From positions 1 to 57,422 of the forward strand of contig JBBRPC010000001.1 of NCBI GenBank assembly GCA_038228615.1: DNA of 57,422 nucleotides, given 5' to 3'. Under the pieces are notes generated by a model. It did not search any database. It had not been told where the DNA came from and saw only the letters and a program-made list of their open reading frames with translations. Shown piece after piece: positions 25,662-33,857 of this stretch. The number at the start of each line of letters is the position of its first letter. The stretch's first letter is position 1. The stretch comes from F1-120-MAGs023 sp038228615. GTDB lineage: Bacteria; Actinomycetota; Acidimicrobiia; IMCC26256; PALSA-610. The translations under genes and the position numbers were made by a program.

Positions 25662-26588
25662 TCAACCGGCCTTGTGTTCCAACGTCAGCGACGCGGCCGA
25701 CGGAACTTCGCGCGACGTTTTGGCGAGCCGAACCTGCAGGTCGGCGAGCAGACCGATCGCGATCACCTGGAATGCTGCGAACAAGATCAACAGCGAATTG
25801 TTTGATATGTGATGGTCGTGAAAATGCACGACATCGAATCCGAGTTTCACGGTGCCGAACAATCCGAGAAATAGGCCAAGGGGCATAAATACGCGGAGTG
25901 GTTCGTACGACAAGATCATGCGAATGACTTGGAGTGCGTAGCGGCGCGTGTCTTTCACCGGATGAAATTTTGATTTCCCGGCGCGCTTCGAATAGGGGAT
26001 GTCGACATATTTGACGGAATAACCGTTCGCGAGGAACGTCATCGTCATCGTGGTCACGCAAGAAAAGCCAGCAGGAAGCAGGTGAAGAAATTGATCGGCG
26101 ACGTCGCGCCGGAATGCGCGAAGACCGGAATTCAGATCAGGGATATCGGTTTGCGAGAGGTAACAAGCAAGTTTGCGGATGCTCCACTTCGCCGGAACCC
26201 GGAGCATCTTGAACGTGCCCTCTTCGGTGGTACGGGCACCGACGACCTGGTCGTATCCTTCGAGCTCTTTGACCATCTGCGGAATTTGGTCGTTGGGGTA
26301 GGTCATATCCGCATCAGTCCACACAACGACGTCGCCTCTCGACGCGCGAGTGCCGATACGCCGGACAGTGCCAGAACCGCCGTTGCGGGGCATCGTGATG
26401 AGGCGGATTCCCGGCACATTTTGCAGCACTTCACCGCTGCCGTCGGTGGAGCAGTCGTCGACGCAGATGATCTCGTAGGTGTAATCGGACGCGTCGAGTG
26501 CGGCCTTGATCCGGTCGATCTCAGCAACCACATGGTCGCGTTCGTTGTATACCGGCAAGATGACTGAGACGTCACAAGTTTCGGGCAT
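25662..26588 (-). CDS. GT2 polyprenol-phosphate glycosyltransferase (DPM1/GtrB-like)
   Basis: 308 residues. GT-A domain: VSVILPVYNERDHVVAEI, EIICVDDCSTDGSGEVL, MPRNGGSGTVRRIGTRAS, then the metal-binding VVWTDADMTYPNDQIPQMV, and PDLNSGLRAFRRDV, as in dolichol/undecaprenyl-phosphate mannosyl or glucosyl transferases. Two C-terminal transmembrane helices (about 235-255 and 268-290) anchor it. It loads a sugar onto polyprenyl phosphate for use on the outer face of the membrane. ATG 26588 has GGAGG 9 bases upstream; the longer open frame upstream is non-coding. Confidence 0.87.
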   Translation of the reverse strand: MPETCDVSVILPVYNERDHVVAEIDRIKAALDASDYTYEIICVDDCSTDGSGEVLQNVPGIRLITMPRNGGSGTVRRIGTRASRGDVVVWTDADMTYPNDQIPQMVKELEGYDQVVGARTTEEGTFKMLRVPAKWSIRKLACYLSQTDIPDLNSGLRAFRRDVADQFLHLLPAGFSCVTTMTMTFLANGYSVKYVDIPYSKRAGKSKFHPVKDTRRYALQVIRMILSYEPLRVFMPLGLFLGLFGTVKLGFDVVHFHDHHISNNSLLILFAAFQVIAIGLLADLQVRLAKTSREVPSAASLTLEHKAG

Positions 26589-26695
26589 TCGGGCCACCTC
26601 CGCGTCGGTGACGTTACCGGCCGACACGGGCAGAGGCCCGCTTTTGCTGCATGGCGCCCTGACCAACGGGTGGCGCAACGCATACCCTCTCCGCG

Positions 26696-27316
26696 ATGGC
26701 AGCACCACGCCCAGCCCATTACGAAACCGCAACCGTTCGAATCGACAAGATTGTGGTGGGTCCTTACGAAAACAATGCGTACGTCGTCCGCTGTAAGAGC
26801 ACGGGCGACGCGGTTCTGATCGACGCAGCAAACGAACACGAATTGTTGATCCCTCTCAGCCGCAGCCTCGGCGTTCGCCGGGTCCTGACGACTCATGGTC
26901 ACTGGGATCACATTCAGGCGGTCTCAGCCGCACGTGATGCTGGCCTAGAGGTTGGGATCGGGGCGCGTGACGCCGACATGCTCCCCGCCTACGACTTTGT
27001 GATCGACGATGAATTTGTGCATGAGGTTGGCGATCTACGGCTCGAGACGATTCACAACCCCGGCCATACACCTGGCTCAATTTCGTTTCGACTCCTGGGC
27101 CACCCGGTCGTGTTCACCGGCGACACATTGTTCCCGGGAGGTCCTGGGAACACCTCGGCGCATGCCCTTGCGAGTTTTGAAACGATCATCGATTCGATCG
27201 ACCAGCGCCTGTTCACACTGCCCTCTGAGACGCTCGTGCTCGCTGGTCATGGCCTCGACACCACGATCGGGACTGAACGACCGAACCTGCAGTCGTGGGT
27301 CGACCGCGGTTGGTGA
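26696..27316 (+). CDS. MBL-fold hydrolase (glyoxalase II-like)
   Basis: 206 residues. The metallo-beta-lactamase motif THGHWDHIQAV (HxHxDH) is complete, with NPGHTPGSISF (second His), VVFTGDTLFPGGPGNTSAH (bridging Asp) and LVLAGHGLDTTIG (last His), giving a binuclear metal site. The shortened C-terminus relative to glyoxalase II suggests a generic thiolester hydrolase or sulfur-carrier hydrolase. It stands alone, divergent from the GT2 gene, and precedes egtB by 107 bases on the same strand. Confidence 0.85.
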   Translation: MAAPRPAHYETATVRIDKIVVGPYENNAYVVRCKSTGDAVLIDAANEHELLIPLSRSLGVRRVLTTHGHWDHIQAVSAARDAGLEVGIGARDADMLPAYDFVIDDEFVHEVGDLRLETIHNPGHTPGSISFRLLGHPVVFTGDTLFPGGPGNTSAHALASFETIIDSIDQRLFTLPSETLVLAGHGLDTTIGTERPNLQSWVDRGW

Positions 27317-27423
27317 CCGCTCTAAAATACTGGCGTCGGCTGTAATGGATCGCGATCACTTCGCACTGATTGGTGACATCGCGGTGTTCAATTGGCTGGG
27401 CTCAGTCTGGAAGGCGGACCACA

Positions 27424-28713
27424 ATGAACTCGACCACGCTCCATCACGACCGTGATCAACTCCTTGCCGCGTTCCGGTCGGTGCGCGGAGTCACCGAAGC
27501 AATAGCGGCGCCGCTGTCATATGAAGATCAATGTGTGCAGTCGATGCCCGATGCGAGTCCGGTCAAATGGCATCGCGCCCACACGACGTGGTTCTTCGAG
27601 ACGTTCATCCTTGTGCCGGAGATGGCTGGATACCGTCAGCTCGATGAGCGCTATAGCTACCTCTTCAATTCGTATTACGAAGCAGTCGGAGCTCGCCATG
27701 CTCGAGCCGAACGCGGCTTGTTGACTCGTCCAAGTTGCGAAGAGGTCGCGGAGTATCGGGCGCACGTCGACAACGCGATGGAGCGGTTCATGACCCACGA
27801 GACATCGCGGGTGTTCGCTCAAGCCGCGCCCCGCATCGAACTCGGACTCCATCACGAACAGCAGCACCAAGAGTTGCTGCTCATGGATATCAAGCACGCA
27901 CTGTCGCGCAATTGTTACGACAACCAATACTGCGATTCTCAGTATGCGCCAACCTCAGGAGCATCGAATACTGCTCGAGCGTTGGAGTTCACAGAACACA
28001 GCGGCGGAATCATCGACATCGGCGCGTCGGACCACGGTTTTTCGTTCGACAACGAAGGGCCAATGCACACTGCGCTCGTCCAACCGTTCGCCTTGGCCAA
28101 TAGGCTCGTCACCGCCGGCGAATGGAAAGCATTCATCGAGGACGACGGATATCAACGCGCCGAACTCTGGCTCTCCGACGGTTGGGGCACGGCCCAACGC
28201 GAGGGTTGGAATGCCCCCCTGTATTGGGAACAGATCGACGGCGATTGGTCGACCTTGACGATGCATGGTGTGCGTGCGATCAACGACGAAGAACCCGTTG
28301 TACATGTCAGCTTCTACGAGGCAGACGCATTCGCGCGGTGGAGTGATGCACGGCTCCCAACCGAGGTCGAATGGGAATCGGTCACCAGCGACGAACCAAT
28401 CGCCGGCAACCTTCTCGACGGATCTGCCCCGCTCACCTCACTGCACCCACGCGCTTCAACAACAACCCAATACTTCGGCGACGTCTGGGAATGGACTGGC
28501 TCGGCATATCTCCCCTATCCCCGATTTACGCCCGCAGCTGGAGCGATCGGCGAGTACAACGGCAAATTCATGAGCAACCAGATGGTCTTGCGTGGTGGAT
28601 CTTTCGCCACCCCCGAATCACACATCCGCAGCACATACCGGAATTTCTTCTACCCGCACCAGCGTTGGATGTTCGCTGGCGTTCGTCTCGCCCGCGATGT
28701 GGAGCCCAACTGA
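27424..28713 (+). CDS. egtB: Hercynine oxygenase / sulfoxide synthase EgtB
   Basis: 429 residues. The N-terminal DinB-like domain carries the iron ligands: WHRAHTTWFFETF (His about 50-53) and HHEQQHQELLLMD (His144 and His148). The C-terminal FGE/sulfatase-modifying domain has NEGPMHTALVQPFALANRLVTAGEWKAF (split here as NEGPMHTALV and FALANRLVTAGEW), WEWTGSAYLPYPRF and MVLRGGSFATPESHIRSTYRNFF near the end. EgtB joins hercynine to gamma-glutamylcysteine or cysteine with O2. ATG 27424 has GGAAGGCGG upstream. It is followed after 1 base by egtD. No egtA, egtC or egtE is in the window. Confidence 0.93.
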   Translation: MNSTTLHHDRDQLLAAFRSVRGVTEAIAAPLSYEDQCVQSMPDASPVKWHRAHTTWFFETFILVPEMAGYRQLDERYSYLFNSYYEAVGARHARAERGLLTRPSCEEVAEYRAHVDNAMERFMTHETSRVFAQAAPRIELGLHHEQQHQELLLMDIKHALSRNCYDNQYCDSQYAPTSGASNTARALEFTEHSGGIIDIGASDHGFSFDNEGPMHTALVQPFALANRLVTAGEWKAFIEDDGYQRAELWLSDGWGTAQREGWNAPLYWEQIDGDWSTLTMHGVRAINDEEPVVHVSFYEADAFARWSDARLPTEVEWESVTSDEPIAGNLLDGSAPLTSLHPRASTTTQYFGDVWEWTGSAYLPYPRFTPAAGAIGEYNGKFMSNQMVLRGGSFATPESHIRSTYRNFFYPHQRWMFAGVRLARDVEPN

Positions 28714-28714
28714 C

Positions 28715-29686
28715 ATGACTGCAATCACGATCGATGTTCATCTTGAGCCGCTCGAAATGGCCGCGGCGTTGCGTGCCGACGCTGCAGAGGGTCTCATGCG
28801 AGCCCAGAAAGATTTGCCGCCGAAGTGGTTCTACGACGAGCAGGGATCGCAGCTGTTCGACGAAATCACTCGCGTTGATGAGTACTACCCGACTCGCTGC
28901 GAGCGCGCCATTCTCGAAACCAATGCTGCAACAATCGCACGCGTCACGCAGGCGGACACGCTGGTCGAACTCGGTTCAGGAACTTCGGAAAAGACACGCA
29001 TCATCCTCAATTCGTTGCGCGACGCGCACACCCTTCAGCGCTTTGTGCCATTCGATGTCAGCGAACAGACGTTGCGCGATGCGGCCGAGGCGGTCAGTAC
29101 TGAGTACCCCGAAATCGCCGTGCACGCGGTAGTTGGCGACTTCGAACGACATCTCGGCGATATCCCAACAGGAGGCCGCCGCCTGGTCGCGTTCCTTGGC
29201 GGCACAATTGGGAATCTGCAGCCTGTCGCACGGGCGCGATTCCTCAATGATGTGGCGTGTGGGTTACGGCCGGGCGATCACCTGCTGCTCGGTACCGATT
29301 TGGTCAAGGATCCGGCCCGTTTGGTTTCTGCGTACGACGACGCTGGCGGCGTCACTGCGCGGTTCAACAAGAACGTCCTGACCGTGTTGAACAGGGAACT
29401 CGACGCCGACTTCGACGTCAACGATTTCGACCACGTCGCCGCTTGGGTGGAGGATCGAGAGTGGATCGAGATGCGACTGCGCTCGCGGCGCGCTGTCGAT
29501 GTCAAGATTCTTGCGCTTGGTCAAGTGGTCTCGTTCGCACCAGGTGAGGAAATTCGCACCGAAATCAGCGCCAAGTTCCGCAAAGTTCGAGTTGAAGCAG
29601 AACTCGCGGCCGCCGGGCTCCGTCTGACGCACTGGTGGACCGACCCAAACGGCGACTTCGCACTCAGTCTTTCCACGCTCGCCTAA
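28715..29686 (+). CDS. egtD: L-histidine N-alpha-methyltransferase EgtD
   Basis: 323 residues. It makes hercynine (trimethyl-histidine) from histidine and three SAM. Family landmarks are PPKWFYDEQGSQLFDEITRV, the DEYYPTRCERAIL block, SAM motif LVELGSGTSEKTRIIL, VPFDVSEQTLRDAAEAV, VAFLGGTIGNL and LLLGTDLVKDPARLVSAYDD. Its length matches the roughly 320 residues of mycobacterial EgtD. It shares an operon with egtB (stop-to-start gap of 1 base). The order egtB-egtD without egtA/C/E suggests that cysteine rather than gamma-glutamylcysteine, or unlinked genes, complete the pathway. Confidence 0.94.
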   Translation: MTAITIDVHLEPLEMAAALRADAAEGLMRAQKDLPPKWFYDEQGSQLFDEITRVDEYYPTRCERAILETNAATIARVTQADTLVELGSGTSEKTRIILNSLRDAHTLQRFVPFDVSEQTLRDAAEAVSTEYPEIAVHAVVGDFERHLGDIPTGGRRLVAFLGGTIGNLQPVARARFLNDVACGLRPGDHLLLGTDLVKDPARLVSAYDDAGGVTARFNKNVLTVLNRELDADFDVNDFDHVAAWVEDREWIEMRLRSRRAVDVKILALGQVVSFAPGEEIRTEISAKFRKVRVEAELAAAGLRLTHWWTDPNGDFALSLSTLA

Positions 29687-29711
29687 CTCGCTCGATGGTC
29701 CCCGGCACAAT

Positions 29712-29733
29712 TTCCACTATCGCCGTAGTGGAA
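29712..29733. promoter_or_regulatory. Perfect 8-bp inverted repeat upstream of sufC
   Basis: TTCCACTA (29712-29719) and TAGTGGAA (29726-29733) are exact reverse complements around a 6-base spacer; the right arm ends 14 bases before the sufC ATG. There is no T-run after it, so a transcription terminator for egtD is less likely than an operator or a 5' UTR hairpin that would affect sufC. It is the only perfect long repeat in the egtD-sufC gap. Confidence 0.55.
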
Positions 29734-29747
29734 TTACACTGGGCAAC

Positions 29748-30512
29748 ATGGCGCAGGCCGAAATAGCCCTCGAAATCGACGATCTCCACGCTCAGGTCGA
29801 AGGTAATTCGATCCTGAAAGGGGTATCGCTCGCCGTCCCGACCGGCGAAATCCACGCCTTGATGGGCCCGAATGGCTCCGGAAAGTCGACGCTGGCCAAC
29901 GTGTTGCTCGGCAATCCAGCGTATGAGGTCACGTCGGGCAAGATCCTCTTCCAAGGCGAAGACATCACGGCCCTATCACCCGGCGATCGCGCGGCGCGCG
30001 GGCTGTTCTTGGGGTTCCAACACCCTGAGGAAATTCCCGGCGTGTCAGTCTTCAGCTTTATGCGCCAAGCGATGGCAGTCCGCAAAGGGATCGACAACTT
30101 CTCGGTGCTGGAGGTGCGTTTGAAAATCATGGAATGGACCAAACGGCTCGGCATGGACAACCGCTTCACCGAGCGCTACCTCAACGAAGGATTCTCAGGC
30201 GGCGAACGCAAACGCAATGAGATCTTGCAAATGGCCCTGCTTGAGCCCGACTTCGCGATTCTCGACGAGACCGACAGCGGTCTCGACATCGACGCCCTGA
30301 AAGCCGTTGGCGACGGTATCGCCGAAGTGCGCCGCGACCGAAAGGAACTCGGCATCCTTGTGATCACCCACTACCAACGCATGCTCGACTACCTCACACC
30401 CGATGTAGTGCATGTGCTCGTCGACGGGCGCGTCGTCAGTACCGGTGGACCCGAACTCGCCAAGCGCGTCGAGACCGACGGTTTCGACACCTTTCGTCAC
30501 CAAGTCGCATAG
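29748..30512 (+). CDS. sufC: Fe-S cluster assembly ATPase SufC
   Basis: 254-residue ABC-type ATPase. Walker A is GPNGSGKSTL, the ABC signature is FSGGERKRNEI, and Walker B with the following Glu-Thr-Asp is FAILDETDSGLDIDALK, the SufC variant of the D-loop. FQHPEEIPGVSVFSFMRQA is also SufC-specific. It powers the SufBCD scaffold, yet neither sufB nor sufD lies in the window. It heads sufC-sufS-sufU, with sufS starting 8 bases after its stop. Confidence 0.95.
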   Translation: MAQAEIALEIDDLHAQVEGNSILKGVSLAVPTGEIHALMGPNGSGKSTLANVLLGNPAYEVTSGKILFQGEDITALSPGDRAARGLFLGFQHPEEIPGVSVFSFMRQAMAVRKGIDNFSVLEVRLKIMEWTKRLGMDNRFTERYLNEGFSGGERKRNEILQMALLEPDFAILDETDSGLDIDALKAVGDGIAEVRRDRKELGILVITHYQRMLDYLTPDVVHVLVDGRVVSTGGPELAKRVETDGFDTFRHQVA

Positions 30513-30520
30513 GCCGTTTC

Positions 30521-31756
30521 ATGAATACGCTCGACGTCGCACGCATCAAGTCCGACTTCCCCATCATGCAACACCAGACCAACGGTAAGCCGTTGGTCTT
30601 TCTCGACTCAGCAGCATCGTCGCAAAAGCCGATTCAGGTACTCGACGCGATGGACGACGCGTATCGCAACTACTACGCGAACGTGCACCGTGGCGTGTAC
30701 GAAATCGCTGAGATTTCCACGGCGCGTTTCGAAGCTGCACGAGCCAAAGTGGCCCGATTTATTGGCGCCAATGATCCCAACGAGATCGTCTTCGTGCGCA
30801 ATGCAACCGAGGCGATCAATCTCGTCGCACATTCGTGGGGGCGCGCAAATCTCCGATCCGGTGATGTCGTCGTGCTCACCCACATGGAGCACCACGCCAA
30901 CATCGTGCCGTGGCAGATGCTCGCGGATGAGCGCGGCATCGAGTTGCGATGGATCCCGCTCACGAGCGACTACACCCTGGATCTCTCGACCCTCGACCAA
31001 CTTCTCGACGGTGCGAAGCTGTTGTGCGTTACCGCCATGTCGAACGTACTGGGAACAATCAATGACATCGCACCGCTTGCGGCAGCCGCGCACTCACACG
31101 ACGCACTGATTCTTGTCGACGCATGTCAATTCGTGCCGCATGTCGCAACCAACGTTCAAAACTGGGATGCGGATTTCATCGCATTTTCGGCGCACAAGAT
31201 GTGCGGTCCTAGTGGAATTGGGGCACTTTGGGGCCGTCGCGAGCTCCTCGAAGCGATGCCACCGTTCCTCGGTGGCGGCGGCATGATTCGCGACGTACGA
31301 CTCGATGGCTTTGTCCCGGACGAAGTCCCGTGGAAGTTCGAAGCTGGTACTCCAGCGATCGTCGAAGCGATCGGTTTCGGCGCGGCGATCGACTACCTGA
31401 ACAATCTTGGGATGGACGCAATCCGTGATCACGAGATGCGACTGACGCGATTCGCACTCGATGCACTCACCACAGCGTTCCCGAAGACGCTGCGAATCTA
31501 TGGACCACGTGATGTATCGATTCGTGGGGGTGCAGTTTCGTTCTTGTTCGATGGCATTCACGCTCACGATGTCAGCCAAGTACTCGACCAGGACGCCGTG
31601 TGTGTCCGCCCAGGGCACCACTGCGCCAAGCCACTCATGCGTCAGCTCGGCATCTCCGCGACGAGCCGCGCAAGTTTTTACATCTACAACGACGAGCACG
31701 ACGTCGACTGTCTCGTGCAAGCCCTCGCCAAAGCAGAAAAGTTCTTCGCGCTGTAA
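30521..31756 (+). CDS. sufS: Cysteine desulfurase SufS
   Basis: 411-residue PLP enzyme of the class II (SufS) type. It starts with IKSDFPIMQHQTNGKPLVFL and NYYANVHRGVYEIAE; the PLP lysine is in FIAFSAHKMCGPSGIG and the active-site cysteine is C368 in RPGHHCAKPLMRQLG. It takes sulfur from cysteine and hands it to SufU. The usual VDGAQ is VDACQ here, a mild substitution near the cofactor. It lies between sufC and sufU; sufU starts 100 bases later. Confidence 0.95.
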   Translation: MNTLDVARIKSDFPIMQHQTNGKPLVFLDSAASSQKPIQVLDAMDDAYRNYYANVHRGVYEIAEISTARFEAARAKVARFIGANDPNEIVFVRNATEAINLVAHSWGRANLRSGDVVVLTHMEHHANIVPWQMLADERGIELRWIPLTSDYTLDLSTLDQLLDGAKLLCVTAMSNVLGTINDIAPLAAAAHSHDALILVDACQFVPHVATNVQNWDADFIAFSAHKMCGPSGIGALWGRRELLEAMPPFLGGGGMIRDVRLDGFVPDEVPWKFEAGTPAIVEAIGFGAAIDYLNNLGMDAIRDHEMRLTRFALDALTTAFPKTLRIYGPRDVSIRGGAVSFLFDGIHAHDVSQVLDQDAVCVRPGHHCAKPLMRQLGISATSRASFYIYNDEHDVDCLVQALAKAEKFFAL

Positions 31757-31856
31757 TTGTCGACGCAACGCGGGGAACCGCAACGGTCACCGCAACAACT
31801 CTGCGCCCGAGAGATACACCCGTGCGATACATAGGCCAATAGATAGGATCAGCACC

Positions 31857-32336
31857 ATGGCCGGTCTCGAAGACCTCTATAGAGAGATCATCCTCGATCA
31901 CTACCGTTCACCGCGCAATCGAGGTGAACTCGCTGTGCCACCCGCGCATAAGACCGAGGGCTTTAACCCGCTATGTGGCGACGAAGTAGCAATCTTTTTG
32001 GAAGTCGATTCCTCAGGAACCGTGAGCGAGATCAAAATCAGCGGCCAAGGTTGTTCGATCAGTCAAGCGTCGACATCGATGATGAGCGACGCCGTCAAAG
32101 GTAAGACCGTCACAGAGGCACGAAAACTCATCCGCGCCTTTAAGGCTTTGATGTCGATTCACGAAAGCAAGCTCGAAGGCGAAGCCGACGGCAGTGACCT
32201 CGCCGCCGACCTTGAAGGCATCAGCCTCGGCGACCTCGAAGCCCTCCAAGGCGTCGTGAAGTTCCCCGTGCGAATCAAGTGCGCGACATTGGCATGGAAC
32301 ACGCTGCAACAGGGGTTCGAAGAACTCGACGTGTAG
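31857..32336 (+). CDS. sufU: SufU-type zinc sulfur-transfer protein
   Basis: 159 residues. The three conserved cysteines and the aspartate are present: C40 and D42 in FNPLCGDEV, C66 in GQGCSISQAS, and C142 in RIKCATLAW. The insertion between them (about residues 100-125) is typical of Gram-positive and actinobacterial SufU rather than IscU. It binds zinc and accepts persulfide from SufS. AGGAT lies 7 bases upstream of ATG 31857, and the longer upstream frame belongs to the sufS antisense/alternate frame. The 100-base gap from sufS could hold a minor promoter. Confidence 0.92.
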   Translation: MAGLEDLYREIILDHYRSPRNRGELAVPPAHKTEGFNPLCGDEVAIFLEVDSSGTVSEIKISGQGCSISQASTSMMSDAVKGKTVTEARKLIRAFKALMSIHESKLEGEADGSDLAADLEGISLGDLEALQGVVKFPVRIKCATLAWNTLQQGFEELDV

Positions 32337-32472
32337 CTCCAATTCACTGAAGTGTGACACACGCGCCACGTCGCACAACGTGCCGCATTTCAAACTTGCA
32401 CAAATCCCGACCGTGTACAAGCCGATGATGGTGTTAGCTTGAGTCCCACTCGGGAACTCTCAGGAGGCCAAG

Positions 32473-32649
32473 ATGAACCAGACCGGCGTCGTCACAATGA
32501 TCGACGAAGCACTCGCACGTTTCGCGGCGCGCGATCTGATTGCTGGCCACGAAGTAGTCGATTTCCTCCTCGATCTGCGCCTCGCCGTCCTCGACGACAG
32601 CGAACTGCGTGAACTCCTCGAACAAGAGGTACAACCGACCGTTTCGTAG
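32473..32649 (+). CDS. 58-residue acidic protein with strong ribosome binding site
   Basis: Short gene beginning MNQTGVVTMIDEALARFAAR and ending in LLEQEVQPTVS. A perfect AGGAGG sits 6 bases before the ATG, much stronger than at most genes here. The sequence is acidic and helical with two leucine-rich stretches (VVDFLLDLRLAVLDD, ELRELLEQ), suggesting a small helical bundle or dimeriser. It stands alone between sufU (136-base gap) and the L,D-transpeptidase (131-base gap), so it probably has its own promoter. I do not recognise the family. Confidence 0.65.
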   Translation: MNQTGVVTMIDEALARFAARDLIAGHEVVDFLLDLRLAVLDDSELRELLEQEVQPTVS

Positions 32650-32780
32650 CACCGGAGCTGTACTCGCCACGCTCCGCTCAAGGTTTCCGCGCGTCCAAAC
32701 AGAGCTTTCAGACGTGACCGCTATTTCGCGTGCCCAACTTGTAGCCTGAATCGACCTGTTCTTCGTCTGTAAAGGCATTC

Positions 32781-33833
32781 GTGCGTAAAGAGCTGTGGGT
32801 GCGTAGTTCCATCGTTGCCGCCACTGCGGTTGGCGTGGCAGTCGTGAGCCTCTCCACGTACGGATATGTCTTCGGTTTCGACGGTGCACCTTCCACCGCT
32901 GCTGGCGCTTCACGGACGGGATTCGTCAGCGCGTCAAGCACGTCATCGTCCACCGTCGCGCCGTCATCGACCACTCACACGACTCCCACGACGATCCCCA
33001 CCACCACGACGACACATCCTGTAATGAAGGAACCGCCGGCGCAGATCATGCCGGATGTTCCGAGCAACGGATTAGGACAGTTCAGCTCAGGCGCTGTCGT
33101 TCGCGCCTACGAGCAGCGGCTCAAAGACTTGCATTTCGATCCAGGCCCGATCGACGGAAAGTTCGACATCGATCTTCGCTACGCCGTGGAGGCCGTACAG
33201 AAACTTTGGGGTCTGCCGCGAACCGGTCGTATCGATGAAGCCACTCGTGGTGTGATCGCCGGTTTCAAATATCCCACCTCATTGGTGAAGAACCCCGAGC
33301 CCAATAGAGTCGAGATTGATCTCGATCATCAGGTGCTCGTGGTCTGGACCAACTGGCAAATCACACTCATCACAACAACTTCAACCGGGAGCGGTCGGCG
33401 TTTTTGCGGAGGCAACGACGGCTGCCAATATGCCGTAACGCCACCGGGCAAGTTCGCGTTCCAATGGCACAAAGAAGGTTGGCGCAACGGCGCGCTTGGC
33501 ATGCTGTGGAACCCGTACTACTTCAACGGTGGTATCGCGGTTCACGGGTACTCGTCCGTTCCGGTGTATCCCGCTTCGCACGGTTGTTCTCGTATTCCAA
33601 TGCACATCGCCACGTACTTTGCATCGTTGGTGCAGAAGGGCGAACCGGTGTACGTCGTTGGAACGCCATCACATGATTCGAGTACACCGCCACCCACGAC
33701 ACCGACGACGGCGCCCGTCATATCCACCACAACAGTGCCGCCGACGCCCACGACGCAACCGCCGACAACCACGACGAAAACAACAGTCCCACATCCCACA
33801 ACCACGACACACCCACACACCACCACTACGTGA
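32781..33833 (+). CDS. L,D-transpeptidase with peptidoglycan-binding domain
   Basis: 350 residues from GTG 32781. N-terminal signal/anchor (about 8-30), a Thr/Ser-rich low-complexity stretch (50-80), a peptidoglycan-binding domain 1 (about 98-165, VVRAYEQRLKDLHFDPGPID and VEAVQKLWGLPRTGRID), then a YkuD catalytic domain with H255 in GGIAVHGYSSVP and the SHGCSR motif (H267, C269, R271). The C-terminus is another 70-residue Thr/Pro-rich tail ending in poly-Thr. Such enzymes form 3-3 cross-links in actinobacterial peptidoglycan. The flexible tails suggest wall spanning or glycosylation. Confidence 0.88.
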   Translation: MRKELWVRSSIVAATAVGVAVVSLSTYGYVFGFDGAPSTAAGASRTGFVSASSTSSSTVAPSSTTHTTPTTIPTTTTTHPVMKEPPAQIMPDVPSNGLGQFSSGAVVRAYEQRLKDLHFDPGPIDGKFDIDLRYAVEAVQKLWGLPRTGRIDEATRGVIAGFKYPTSLVKNPEPNRVEIDLDHQVLVVWTNWQITLITTTSTGSGRRFCGGNDGCQYAVTPPGKFAFQWHKEGWRNGALGMLWNPYYFNGGIAVHGYSSVPVYPASHGCSRIPMHIATYFASLVQKGEPVYVVGTPSHDSSTPPPTTPTTAPVISTTTVPPTPTTQPPTTTTKTTVPHPTTTTHPHTTTT

Positions 33834-33857
33834 GGCCTGTCACCTTGGCCAAGCGGG

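Noticed and set aside
27345..27455. 36-residue frame (MDRDHFALIGDIAVFNWLGS...) ahead of egtB, as a possible leader peptide
   Set aside because: Overlaps the egtB start in another frame, has no regulatory codon run and no paired attenuator hairpins.
32926..33020. Thr/Ser codon repeats in the L,D-transpeptidase gene as a CRISPR-like array
   Set aside because: They are degenerate ACC/ACG/ACA codon runs in frame with the protein; no spacers or conserved repeat units.
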